Origin: Strobilurus pachycystidiatus
Taxonomy: Eukaryota > Basidiomycota > Agaricomycetes > Agaricales > Physalacriaceae
Length of the DNA stretch: 64,000 bases
Reading direction: 5' to 3'
NCBI GenBank assembly: GCA_019915135.1
Contig: JAHLMK010000011.1
Coordinates: 248,001-312,000 of the forward strand
Position numbers and translations under genes: made by a program
Notes under the pieces: generated by a model
Told to the model about the DNA's origin: nothing
Seen by the model: the letters and a program-made list of their open reading frames with translations, nothing else
Database searches by the model: none
Part shown: one piece after another, positions 47,007 through 57,334 of the stretch
Numbering within the stretch: position 1 is the stretch's first letter
How the letters are laid out: each line of letters begins with the position of its first letter

Positions 47007-48878
47007 TCAACTATCGAAATAGTGGACGAGCGTCTTCGCGTGCTTCTTCGTGTCCTGGCCCTCGACAGCACCTTTGAGAGTGCACCTGCGTACAACGGCA
47101 ACCAACCCAATCTGAGCGCACACGTCAAGCGGGAGCCTCTGACTTCTCGTCAAGTTCGCCATGGTCTTCAGGATATTGGTCACCTCCCTTCGCCCAGATT
47201 CCTTTAACCTCCCCTCGTCTGCGGACTTCTGGACAGTGACCAAGCTATCCATCCAATCCATCAGTTTTTCCTTCGAAGGGTGCCATGCATGCGGAGCGTA
47301 AGACGTGATGGTCGGCGACTGCTGTAGTTGATCCTGGAGATCCAGTTGGGGCGTCGAGGAACGGCGAGATGTCTCCGGAGAGTCTGCGACATGCAACACG
47401 GTGATGGGTGGACCGGCTCCGTCGAAAAGCGGATCAAACTCGGATTCCGTATATGTGGCGAGAGTGGGTACTGCACCATCAAGCGCCGCATCGGAACGAA
47501 CGTCGGACGGTGGGATAAATTCCGGAGAGGAGGTATCAATGCCGGCATCCCTTGATACATCATCAACGTCGACGAGACCCCCGTTGATGACTTGCGTCTC
47601 CACTCCCACTCGTGGGTCCACATCCATTGGCTCATCACGATTGCTTGATTCGTGCCCTCGGTGGATCTTTGCCTCGGCCTGATCCTTGGATACACCACTT
47701 CTAGATGAACCCTCGTTCTCCTTGGTATAAGTAGAGTCCTTGAATAGGTCCGCCCATTGTGGTAGGGTGGCATAATTCTCTGGCTGCCACAATGATGAAC
47801 CCTTGGCTGGGTGATTTTTGCTTGTGCGGCAGCTAGAGCCCTTTTGCCTTTTGGCCTGCTTGACTTCGCCTTCCTCAGGAGCCTTTCGTTTTCCAGTAGG
47901 CACTTTTGGAATTTTGACAGCAGGCAATGAACTATCGTGTTGCTGAAAGTTGGGCGCTTCCAATGACTCTGAGAGGATAGTTGTAGATGGAGGAAGAGGG
48001 ACCATTATTGTTGGGAGGGAAATCTGTACATCATCATCCTCTTTCTTGAGTGAGGATGTTGGAGAAAGGGAGGTTGGCGTAGATGGCAGTGTATATAGTG
48101 GAGGGATTTGTGGAGGAGGGGTTCTGAAAGAAGGTGGGATAGGATGCAGGAGGACTTCTGGTGTCTGAGCACGCTGGAGATCCGAGTGGAATTCCGAAGG
48201 CAGGTCGTGAGAATATCGTGAGGGGCCGACAAAGACCTGATGGATCATCGGACCGGGTGCCGATGATGACGTAGCTGCGCCATTGGCACTGGCAGAGATT
48301 GCAGGAGATGCAAGAGCAAGTCTCGCAACTTCTTCTGCAGCTTCCGGAGAATTGCACTGTATGGCATCTGAAGGGCCTGAGTATTCTCTCTCATGACAGA
48401 AAGCCAATTTGGGCAAACCTTCAACTGTAGTGACCATACTAACAAACCCGGGTATATGAGTCATTGGCGTGGGAACAGGTGTCGGGTCCGTCTTCCCTTT
48501 GACTCGTTCTCGGAGGGGTTGAAGATTGTATTTCGTGTGTTCGTCCCCATCGTGCCCAAGTTGCACGGAAGGCCGATAAAACGCGAACACCAGTCCTTTT
48601 CCGTGCTTGTGAATAGGTAGGTTCAATGCTGGAGCACCCAGGCCTTGAGTCTGAATGTTGATGAGATCCTGTGTTGATGATGGAAAGATTGTACTAACTT
48701 CACACTCTGTCTTCAGGTGGGTGAGGCAGCCATCCATTGGCTGTGATGATTTGCGCGCCAGTGAAGGTGGGAGACTTTCTTCCTGAGAGGCAGAAACTTT
48801 CAAGATGATACCCTGCCCTCTGGAAATGCCTCTCAGTCCGTAATGCAGCGGATTATTGTAGTCCGGCTTGAATGTCAT
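47007..48878 (-). CDS. Unrecognised intronless nuclear protein (623 aa) with helical C-terminus
   Basis: A single exon from ATG (48876-48878) to TGA (47007-47009), unusual in this intron-rich window. Residues 1-170 contain the most ordered-looking part (LHYGLRGISRGQGIILKVSA, HGKGLVFAFYRPSVQLGHDG). Residues 190-520 are Ser/Pro-rich and disordered with a bipartite nuclear-localisation candidate (GKRKAPEEGEVKQAKRQKG). The C-terminal 100 residues are helical: HPSKEKLMDWMDSLVTVQKS, RREVTNILKTMANLTRSQRL, LDVCAQIGLVAVVRRCTLKG and TKKHAKTLVHYFDS. That spacing is reminiscent of the TFIIS N-terminal/LEDGF-like helical bundle found in transcription elongation factors, but this is only a resemblance. I do not recognise the family. 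Confidence 0.8.
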   Translation of the reverse strand: MTFKPDYNNPLHYGLRGISRGQGIILKVSASQEESLPPSLARKSSQPMDGCLTHLKTECEVSTIFPSSTQDLINIQTQGLGAPALNLPIHKHGKGLVFAFYRPSVQLGHDGDEHTKYNLQPLRERVKGKTDPTPVPTPMTHIPGFVSMVTTVEGLPKLAFCHEREYSGPSDAIQCNSPEAAEEVARLALASPAISASANGAATSSSAPGPMIHQVFVGPSRYSHDLPSEFHSDLQRAQTPEVLLHPIPPSFRTPPPQIPPLYTLPSTPTSLSPTSSLKKEDDDVQISLPTIMVPLPPSTTILSESLEAPNFQQHDSSLPAVKIPKVPTGKRKAPEEGEVKQAKRQKGSSCRTSKNHPAKGSSLWQPENYATLPQWADLFKDSTYTKENEGSSRSGVSKDQAEAKIHRGHESSNRDEPMDVDPRVGVETQVINGGLVDVDDVSRDAGIDTSSPEFIPPSDVRSDAALDGAVPTLATYTESEFDPLFDGAGPPITVLHVADSPETSRRSSTPQLDLQDQLQQSPTITSYAPHAWHPSKEKLMDWMDSLVTVQKSADEGRLKESGRREVTNILKTMANLTRSQRLPLDVCAQIGLVAVVRRCTLKGAVEGQDTKKHAKTLVHYFDS

Positions 48879-50532
48879 TTCAAGTCCGTGTGATGACTGT
48901 TGGATATGTGTGAATCTGGGAGGAAAGGAATATTCAGTTGAAATACCTTATTGCTTGTGGTGGTTGAGGGAAAAAGAGAAGCGAATGGTACCACACGACG
49001 ATTATATACCAGTCTTTGTTATCATATGTTTATGATTTGTGCCTGAGCATGTGATGTCAAAACTACTTATTATAATACTTTGACCTCAGCCTGGATCCAA
49101 AGCTCTTGCAATTGGACTCAAAAAACGAACGCGCTTGCCGCCACACGCGATGCGAGTGAAGCTAATCAAGAACAAATTGATCGGATTGATACCTACTTAG
49201 TGCGTAGATTAGTTCTGAAACCTTGACCGATTGCTCAAGATTAGCGTTGTTGTTATCGTTGATATAGCTCCTGTTTGATCCGAAATTGCTTCAAACGAGA
49301 AGGAAAGGACGTTGACATTTACGAGAACTGTGGCGACACTAATATCACACGTACAGCGGCCCGAGCGGTAAAAGCTTCGGGACGAGATTAGATGAGGTTG
49401 TCTGCTGTTATTCTTGCAATAATTGAAAAGGACCGTGCGAGATTGGGCGACGAGGAGTATGATTATGACAACGTGAATGACGACCGTCTGATTCGAAAAT
49501 AGGATGCTGTCTATCCCGCGAAATCGTCTCGAAGTTAAACTTTGACAGCGAGTACACGCACCCGTGCATTGTGTTGGCTCGGTGACGCTTGGTATCGCGC
49601 GTGGAAGATGAGGCTGACTCGCGACTTGGTACGTTAGCCTTCATGATGGTCGAACATTTGATTAGACAACGTCAACGCGAGTTGCCCCGGTCTGCTTACC
49701 GGTACTCGAAGACCAATGTCCGCGAGAGTCAGGTAACGGTCCCTGTACGTGAAAGGACCGAGAAAACAGAGAGATTAAACAGACATGGGAGTAATGGGGA
49801 AGGGCCCAGGTGAGAGCTGAAGAGGTCGTGGTAGAAAACAAGAGATGCCTACGGCGAGACAAAGATCCAGGTGGGAAGAGGTATCACTGACTTAATGCGA
49901 TACCGAGTGCGACCTTTCCCGCGGGCGGGAACTGTAGCGTGTCGCGTCAGGTGTGAGAGACTCATGTTCACCTCCTGTCCCCGCCCACCGCATGTGATCT
50001 GGGGTAGAGTTCGAGACGAGGAGACCGAGAACGAGATGTGGATTGAGTTTCCGCCGAGGCTATGTAGATCCAGGCTGAGCCGTGCGACATTGCGGAGATT
50101 GACGGGCAGTGACCGCGCCCCCGTGATGACTGCAACCAGTCGGGAACTCGCTGTTCAGAGGGTGATGGGGAGGTGGTTCCTCCGGTGAGTATTACGGCCG
50201 ATCGGCTTGAGGTCCGAACTTGTGAGCGGCCATTCGCAGAGCATACCCAGCCCCGTCGCACGCCAAAAGGCTAATATAACGAGAACGGATCGATGCGAAG
50301 ACAGAGGGAACATTGCTACTGGCCGTGGCCCAACAGTGGCTGAGGGAGAAACGTTCCAGAGGACTGCCGTAACCAGACAACGTGCGTGAATCCGCACGTG
50401 GCTCTTTGTCAGCACAGGATTGGGATATCTCGGCCCTGGGATCCAAGTTTTATAGTGAACGACGTCGTTGTTGCTTGGATTGATTTCTTGGCGGATTTTC
50501 TTTGTATTTTCGGTATTTTTCTCCGCGCTCGC
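48879..50532. other. Large gene-free divergent interval
   Basis: About 1.65 kb between the 623-residue gene (minus) and the inositol kinase gene (plus). Several open stretches exist on both strands but none has a family match, consistent codon pattern or credible start. A stretch around 50410-50530 is T-rich before the kinase start. Long 5' UTRs or promoter sequence are the simplest explanation. Confidence 0.5.
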
Positions 50533-53339
50533 ATGGGGACAAAGCAATACCACTTCCCGCTCTCCTCGCCGACGACAACGGCGCCGACATCCACAAAGCC
50601 GCCGCCCAAACGTACAAAGGCCCGATCCCGCGCGAGCGATTCCACCGACGACGATGGCTACACGACCGAAATCTACCGCAAGTCGAACAGGGCCATGACC
50701 CTCCCGCCATCCCGCCCCATGCTCCAGCGATCCGAGAGCTCTTCCGACGTGCATCCGCCACTGGGACGCAAGGTCGCCGCGACGCTGCGCCTTTTCAAGG
50801 ACTCGGGCGACGCGGGCCCGTCGAGCAAGTCTACGGAGAATGTTGCCGAGAAGTACGAGTTTGTGAAGCGCTCGGAGTGGCCGGACCGAGAGACGGCGGC
50901 GCTGAGGCGGGAGAAGAGTGTGACGGCCCTGCAGCGGGTACGGACGCGGGAGCGCGACGAGGGCACCGATGGGAGCTCGTCGCACGGCGGCAGGAAGTCC
51001 AGCGGGCGGGATATGAAGCTTGCCGATCTCGCCAACTGGCGCAAAGGCGTCATGGAGGGGCGCGGGCGGCGCATGGAGCGCCAGATACCAAGTCCACCGC
51101 GGCCGTCGTCGCCCAAAGACATGTTCTCTGTCTCGCCCTGGTCGACCGAGGACGAGTCTACGTGGGAGTCCGGATCTGCCACAACGACGACCTCGAGCAC
51201 TTCATTTCCGGGTCACACCGCCCTGGACGAGTCATACGTCGACGACGAGATGGCCGACGGCGGCGATGACGGCGGCGACACTGCCGATGAGGATGAGCTT
51301 GATCTCCATATACCCCTCAAGCCCTTTCGCAACCAAGTCGGCGGGCACAGTGCCATCTATAAGTTCACAAAGCGAGCCGTATGCAAGGTACATAGCCACC
51401 AAATGTTTTCACCTCTTTTTTCGTTGATGCCTCGTCCACTCAGCCTCTTGTGTCCCGCGAGAACCTCTTCTATGAAGCCGTTGAACGTGAAGCTCCGCCC
51501 CTTCTCGCCTACATTCCTCGATATCTCGGCGTCATGCTGGTCAGCTACCGCCGTGTCCCAAAACCTTCATCACCCACGCGAACCACCCCTCGCCCGCCCT
51601 TCATCAAAGCCGCAACCTCGCACATCCCCCATTCCGTATTTGAGACATCGCATGGCGGCGATACCGACAGCGACGATGCAGAAATGCCCGAAGTCGTCCT
51701 TGAGCGAAATCGTCACATCATCCCAGAGTGGCTCCTCCATAATGGCCGGAACCGCTCACTCTCCCATAGCACCGCTACTAGCTGGGCACACCGGCAAATG
51801 CAGAGGCAACAGCTCAATAACGGGGCTGCATCCAGTCCCGATCTGGGTAAAGACGGAGCGATGGTCATCCCCCCTACAGCCAGCAGTCCACTAGCTCTCG
51901 CTCCTACACCTGCCAACTCACCGCGTGTCTCCTTGCGGTCTATACCTCCGCAGTTGGCAGAAGCTCCGGCGCGTAATAGCGCAGCTTCGGACGAGGAGCG
52001 GCCACCACGCCTATTCGACGGCACAGGCTCGACCATGGTAAATACCAAGCTTAAGGACCACGTCTTCAGCACAGTCCTTCGTCGTTTTAGGCGGCGCACG
52101 GGCGGTCGTTGGTCTGGTGCTATTGAGGATGAGGGCGATGCTGATGCTGAGGGGGACGGAGGTCTAGGGAAGCCAGATCGACGTCGGAGGCGACGTCCGC
52201 GCAAGCTGCTGAGCCAGGTAGAGAAGCTTCGCATTGATAACCAGCCTATCCGCCGTGTGCAGAGCGAAACCGTGATCGCATCGCCAGGGAAGCTCGAGGT
52301 CCTTGAGCGAGAAGTACGCATGGGTGTCTTTGACCTGGAGTCGGAATGTCTCAACAAATCGCGCAGCCGATCGCGTAGTGCACCACCCCGCGCAGGCGCC
52401 GCCACCACCCGGCAAAACCACTTCATCCTCATGGAAGATCTGACTGGCCGCCACAAGCATCCTTGCGTTATGGACTTGAAGATGGGGACGCGCCAGTATG
52501 GGATGGACGCGACTTCAGCCAAGAAGAAGTCGCAGCGCAAAAAGTGCGACCGCACGACCAGCCGAACTCTAGGTGCCCGTCTCTGTGGTATGCAGGTCTG
52601 GAACAACGTAACGCAGGAATACGAAACACAGGACAAGTACGCGGGGCGAGAGGTTCTGGCGAAGGACTTCGCTTCTGTTCTAGGGAGCTTCTTGCATGAT
52701 GGGGAGCGACTGCTGTCGTACCAGATTCCCGTGCTGTTACAGAAGATATATGGCCTCGCTCGGATCATCAATCGACTCAAGGGCTACCGGTTCTATGGGT
52801 GCAGTCTGCTGCTGATCTACGATGGGGATCGTGAGTCCCAGGATGCGTTCCGGGCATCCGCGCCACTGTCCTCGTCGAAGCGCGCAGAGAGCATGGAGCG
52901 GCGAGATCGCGAGGGCAAGCCTCCATTGCGACGGTCCCACAGCGAGCATCTCTTGCAGGAGCCTCGTTCTCGGGGCGAATTGAACGTCCGGATCGTGGAC
53001 TTTGCGCACACGACAACGGGGTCTGATTGGCTTCCGTACCCGTCTCCGGGGGAGGACATGCCCCCACATGGGGTCAGTGCCTCGTCGGCTGGATACAAAG
53101 CTGAGGTGGATAACGAAACCGGACTAATCTACGCACGCTTTCCGCCACACTATCCCGATGAGCCGGACAAGGGCTTTCTATTTGGACTGCGGAGCTTGGC
53201 TGAGGCATTGGAAGGGCTGTGGAACGACGAGCGGATGCGGAATAAGCGCGAGCTTCCTCCGCTGCCGACTGAAGGGAGAGAGATATTTGAGGAGATATTT
53301 GGGGAGGACGACGAGGATATGGGGATGCTGTCGACATAG
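50533..53339 (+). CDS. KCS1: Inositol hexakisphosphate kinase (Kcs1-like)
   Basis: Makes the pyrophosphate 5-InsP7 from InsP6. Exons 50533-51387 and 51444-53339 join to 916 residues. The ATG at 50533 (MGTKQYHFPLSS) was preferred because upstream frame has no ATG. The first 500 residues are mostly disordered, except FRNQVGGHSAIYKFTKRAVC joined across the intron to ENLFYEAVEREAPPLLAYIP-RYLG, the split N-lobe of the fold. The kinase core: FILMEDLTGRHKHPCVMDLK with the P-x-x-x-D-x-K-x-G signature, GTRQYGMDATSAKKKSQRKK, RLCGMQVWNN, YRFYGCSLLLIYDGD (SLL-IYDG motif), VRIVDFAHTTTGSDW (metal-binding D-F) and KGFLFGLRSLAEALEGLW. A disordered insert sits between N-lobe and core, as in fungal Kcs1. Confidence 0.92.
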
Positions 53340-53975
53340 AGGTGCCGGTGTCCTTCTCTCTATCTTATTGGTCTTTAGGTTCACAGCAATGCATATAATG
53401 TCTTCTAGCTTTGGATGACTGGCAGACTGCATGAGAGGAAGAGACAGGAAGGACAGCATGTGTGACTGGCATTGAATGGTAGTCATCGCGGTGGACGGGC
53501 CCGATGAATTGAGTCCGGATGACCCTCACGACTCGGAAAGCGACGCTCGACGCCCAAAGGCCTTTGGCGTCTAAGCTTGTGAACCACCTAATCACACACA
53601 CGGAGCTGATGTATGGGTTAAGAGCCTATTTTGACCATTCGCGGATATATCACAGATGCATACGGACTTGGTATGATGCCTGGTGGCGTCAGAGATTGAG
53701 GACGTGAATTGATGCATCAACAACGTGAACGTTCAGGGTGTTACACTCGCGATGTTTACGCAGCCATACGTGGGTATATGCCTGTGATAGCGACCGACAT
53801 ACGGTAACTATTCTGAGCACAAGGGAACCCACGAGACACAGAAGCCGACATTCGGGTGCACGGAAAGACAGTGGAAATAACTCGCAATAACGGGAGCACT
53901 GCGCGACCGCGATTGCGGTACAGAGACCGATGGAAAGCAATACAGCCTATAGGAGGTTTGAGCAGTGAAACGAAA

Positions 53976-54020
53976 GCGTGCACCCAGACTCCTTCCCATT
54001 CGCTATAACGCCTAGCAAAG
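53976..54020 (-). repeat. Outer inverted repeat, left arm
   Basis: On the minus strand reads CTTTGCTAGGCGTTATAGCG and continues AATGGGAAGGAGTCTGG, matching the right arm at 54780-54830 in inverted orientation. Confidence 0.75.
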
Positions 54021-54128
54021 CGAACTCAAGGCGGATTACTGTAGCGAAGGAACATTGTAATCACAATGACCAATGACAATTATATCTAATCTAATCTTAT
54101 TTGACCCTTTATTTCCTTTTTCACCAAA

Positions 54129-54174
54129 CCTTATTCACTTTGCTAAGGCGTTATAGCGACTGGCATAACTTGTC
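54129..54174 (+). repeat. Inner inverted repeat, left arm
   Basis: Pairs with 54618-54663 in inverted orientation over about 45 bases with only a few mismatches; shares its first 20-odd bases with the outer pair. Confidence 0.75.
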
Positions 54175-54617
54175 GGACCTGTTGTGCCGTGTTTGGTCAC
54201 CTCGCGCATTCCTCAGTGCTGCATCACTTGCTGCATCATTCACTGCAGCATTCATCCGCCCTCTACTTGTGCATCAACTGACTTGGACATATGCCGGGGA
54301 TCATATTTAGGCTTATTCTTATTTTTTCCGGACTCCGTGTGGATGACTGCAATAAACCGTCGCGACCGACCCGCCAAATGCACTGACTTCCAAATTGGGT
54401 TCTGAGTCCCGACTCTTGCGTCGGTAATTCCGAGCTTTCCAGTGAACACGTCAGATACACAAGCCTGACTAGTCAAGATGCAGGCACCAAAAATAGTTTA
54501 ATCATACAATGTCATTCATGGATGTTTGAGATACAGAAGTGGCTAGGGACAGCGAGTGCAGGTGGGCGGGGGCCAGAGGGCAAGCCGCGATGATGCCAAA
54601 CAAGCCAAGCGGAAGGG

Positions 54618-54663
54618 GACAAGTTATGCCAGTCGCTATAACACCTTAGCAAAGTCATTAAGG
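54618..54663 (-). repeat. Inner inverted repeat, right arm
   Basis: Inverted copy of 54129-54174; reads ACTTTGCTAAGGTGTTATAG on the minus strand, then GCGACTGGCATAACTTGTC. Confidence 0.75.
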
Positions 54664-54779
54664 TTTCGATTATATAATGCCATCAATTGATCAGACGAGG
54701 GTTCGAATCATGACAAGAACAATATTCAATTCGAGTTCATATCACTATTTAGGTTCGAAATTTTGCTCTAGGAATCAAG

Positions 54780-54830
54780 GTGACTTTGCTAGGTGTTATA
54801 GCGAATGGGAAGGAGTCTGGCGTGCACCGC
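54780..54830 (+). repeat. Outer inverted repeat, right arm
   Basis: Reads CTTTGCTAGGTGTTATAGCG followed by AATGGGAAGGAGTCTGG; inverted copy of 53976-54020. It ends only about 70 bases before the next start codon, so it lies in that gene's promoter or 5' UTR. Confidence 0.75.
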
Positions 54831-54899
54831 GTTGTTCAGCGAAGATTGCCTAATGGGGCCAATCTTGCTCTATCCTCTTCCACCATAAGGCTGGTCAGA

Positions 54900-56907
54900 A
54901 TGACACGCGACCAGGCGACCTCATCTAATCGGCCCATGCTTATAAGGAACGACACAGAGGCCCTGCTTTCATACTACGAAAGCCCCCTCGCCGACCAGGG
55001 CGTCTTGCACGACGCCAAACCGCTCCAAAGCCGGCGGGAACGACGGCGACAACCGCAGTCCCCCGCGTCCAGCTCCTCGTCCGACTACTCCGCCAGCAGC
55101 GACAGCGAGTACTCGATAATCGAGCCCAAGACGCCCTCTTCCACGTCGCGCAGAGTGTTGTCGCAGACCGCAGAGGCGGGAGACCGCCGGAGACTCGCCA
55201 TCGTACCAACCAACGGAATGGACGTCGCGCTCGTAGTGCCGCCAGACTCGGCGTTCAAGCACCAGCGCTCGCAGTCGCACGCCGTGGAGGATATCCGGCC
55301 TGAGCTGGGCCCGAAACGCCGCTCGACAGGCCAGAGCGTGCAAAGCATCAAGACGCCGGAGATTGGCGACCGAAAGAACATCGAGATGCCTGTCGCACCG
55401 CCTGTCGTTCTCGGGACGTTTCAGCCCGTTGACGCTGGCTCCTACATGAACTACCAGCCCGGCGTGCATGCGACGGCCGGGCCCCTACCGCCTCCGCCCG
55501 CCCTCGATCCCAAGAAGAAGCAACAGCTGGATGCTGTCCGGCAGGCCTTGCAGCTGCCGCCCTCCGTCGAGGCAGCATTGGCGAGGCGGACACCGTGAGC
55601 AACACCACGGCCATCTTGTTGACTTTGCTAACCAGTGCTGTAGATCTCCTCTACAAGCAACCAAGTCTGTGCACAGGCGCGAAGGCGCATTTTCGCCGTC
55701 GGTCGATCAAGCGTCGATCCCCGAATCAGAAGCGACTTCATCTCCCTCTTCGTCTCCCGTCCCGGTTGTTAACACGCCACTCATCATCCTGCCGCCTCCG
55801 CGCAACACCAGCCTTCACGACGTGTCGCCACAGAGAAAGAAGCGTGTATCCGCGGAACTTTCCATCTCGGATGACCATTCCGACCCTGTCATCCCCCCAA
55901 CGCCGTCGCCGCCTCCAAAGAGTCTGCGGAACAGTCTCACCCGCGGTTTCAGACGCATGTCCATCTCACGCTCACCATCTCTTGCCTCACGTACACCCTC
56001 ACCGCCTGAACAGCACCTCCACTTCAAATTAGCTCAACCGCCCAAGATCAAGGCCCTCTATCCTGCTGCCATGTACTGCCCCGAACTCCACCCTCCCTCT
56101 CACGCTAGCAAAATGACCTCTCTAGAAAGGTGTCGCATTTACACCCAAAAAATTAACGAACTCTACGTATACGACTGCGGATTAGGTGACTGGATCATGG
56201 AAGCTAAACTCCGCACACGCTCCGCCACACTCAACGAAGGCGGACCTAGCATTCCCAGTACCGCCATCTTCACGCCACAGCCCAGAAATGTCAGTCACGG
56301 CAGCGAGGCAAGCGAGGTCACGTTCCCGACGCGTCCAGACGCGGGTGTCGCGACTGATCTCTCGTCACCGGCTAGCACCACTGTTTGCTCAGTCCTCCCG
56401 TACCCGGCGTTGCCCCCGCGTACATCTTCCACCGCCAAGACCGGCTTCTTTGCTTCCTTGGGTCGCAAAGGGAGTGTATCGACCGCACGAAGAGGTCCCA
56501 CGCCTCAACTACCCCAGAGCCCCATGTCTTCGTCGCAATCGACGCCTCGTGCCGTTTTGACCAAGCGGCCTACCATGACCCCTTCCGTGCCTGGCGGTCC
56601 TCGTCCGCCTGGTGGCTGGAAGCGCATGAGTCGAAGCCAGACTGTCAGCATACCCCGCACCAGTATGAGTGAGAGCCACAGCGACACATACTCTACTGAT
56701 GGCCATTCTGCGTCGCGGGTCATGTCCCCTGTGCCCCAAGAACCATCCGATCCGGCCTTCGAAGCGCAGCTGGACAAGCTCGCCGTGCTGCTCCCTCAGG
56801 CTGACCGGCATGTGCTTGCAGGCTACCTTCGCCGCGCAGGTCAGGATCTAGTGGCGATTGGTCTATACCTGGATGATGAAAAGAACGGAAGACTAAGAAG
56901 AGACTGA
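54900..56907 (+). CDS. Unrecognised disordered protein with C-terminal CUE/UBA-like module
   Basis: Exons 54900-55594 and 55644-56907 join in frame to 652 residues. The ATG at 54900 (MTRDQATSSNRPMLIRNDTE) is the first in frame. Most of the protein is Ser/Pro/Arg-rich. One compact block lies at about residues 355-410: KIKALYPAAMYCPELHPPSH, ERCRIYTQKINELYVYDCGL and GDWIMEAKLR. The last 50 residues, FEAQLDKLAVLLPQADRHVL and AGYLRRAGQDLVAIGLYLDD, have the LxxLxP...LxxAGxDxxxAxxxL pattern of CUE domains, which bind ubiquitin. Function is otherwise unknown. The outer repeat arm of the upstream element lies directly in front of this gene. Confidence 0.78.
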
Positions 56908-57334
56908 ATTGTATATTTTGTATGTCCTCCTGCTGTTTCTGTTTCCATCTTTCACGACCATGTTTGTCTTGGTCGCTCTTGTTTATGATTATCGTCGCCA
57001 TGCTCTGCTGTCTCGGACATTCTTGCATATGCATATACCTACCTGTACAGTAGCACACTATTCACTGAAAAGTACAATTCAAATAGACTATCCCTAGGGC
57101 ATCATTGTTCTTAATAAAGCTACGATGATAAACCGCACAACCTGTGGAAGTGATTCATCAGATCAAAGTTTCTTCCGGGCCAGAGTCAATTAAGCTCCAG
57201 GACACCGTTGCCTTCTTCGAAATCGAAAGGTGTTTCGCGTCCACGTGACAATGTGACGCCACACAGAATTCCAGATGCGGCTTCCTTTTGCCCGTCATCT
57301 TGGATATTCCCTTCTCTCCTGCATGTCGCGGTGA
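56908..57334. other. Intergenic region upstream of HEI10
   Basis: 427 bases containing the 3' UTR of the CUE-like gene and the HEI10 promoter. Nothing further recognised. Confidence 0.5.

Larger units (their letters stand above)
53976..54830. mobile_element. Nested inverted-repeat unit, possible non-autonomous transposon (MITE-like)
   Basis: Four copies of a core CTTTGCTAGGCGTTATAGCG (small variations) lie at 53976-54020 (minus), 54129-54174 (plus), 54618-54663 (minus) and 54780-54830 (plus). The outer two share the extension AATGGGAAGGAGTCTGG; the inner two share ACTGGCATAACTTGTC and the lead CCTTA. So two inverted pairs are nested, with arms of about 45 bases. The enclosed DNA (537 bases for the inner pair) has no transposase. 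No clear target-site duplication was found. The class is unknown. Confidence 0.6.
53340..54899. other. Gene-free interval carrying an inverted-repeat element
   Basis: 1.56 kb between the inositol kinase and the CUE-like gene. No coding sequence is supported. It is AT-richer than the genes around it and contains four copies of a shared core (see separate entries). Confidence 0.6.

Noticed and set aside
50155..50985. 276-codon minus-strand reading upstream of and over the inositol kinase start
   Set aside because: Overlaps the true first exon in antisense, Arg-rich composition typical of a shadow frame, no domain.
51713..52780. 355-codon minus-strand reading over the inositol kinase
   Set aside because: Antisense of the kinase core and its Arg-rich insert; product is Arg/Ser-rich nonsense.
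54640..54715. GGGTTCGAATC at about 54697 looks like a tRNA T-loop
   Set aside because: The flanking bases cannot form the five-pair T stem and no acceptor stem or A-box-like segment lies at the right distance.
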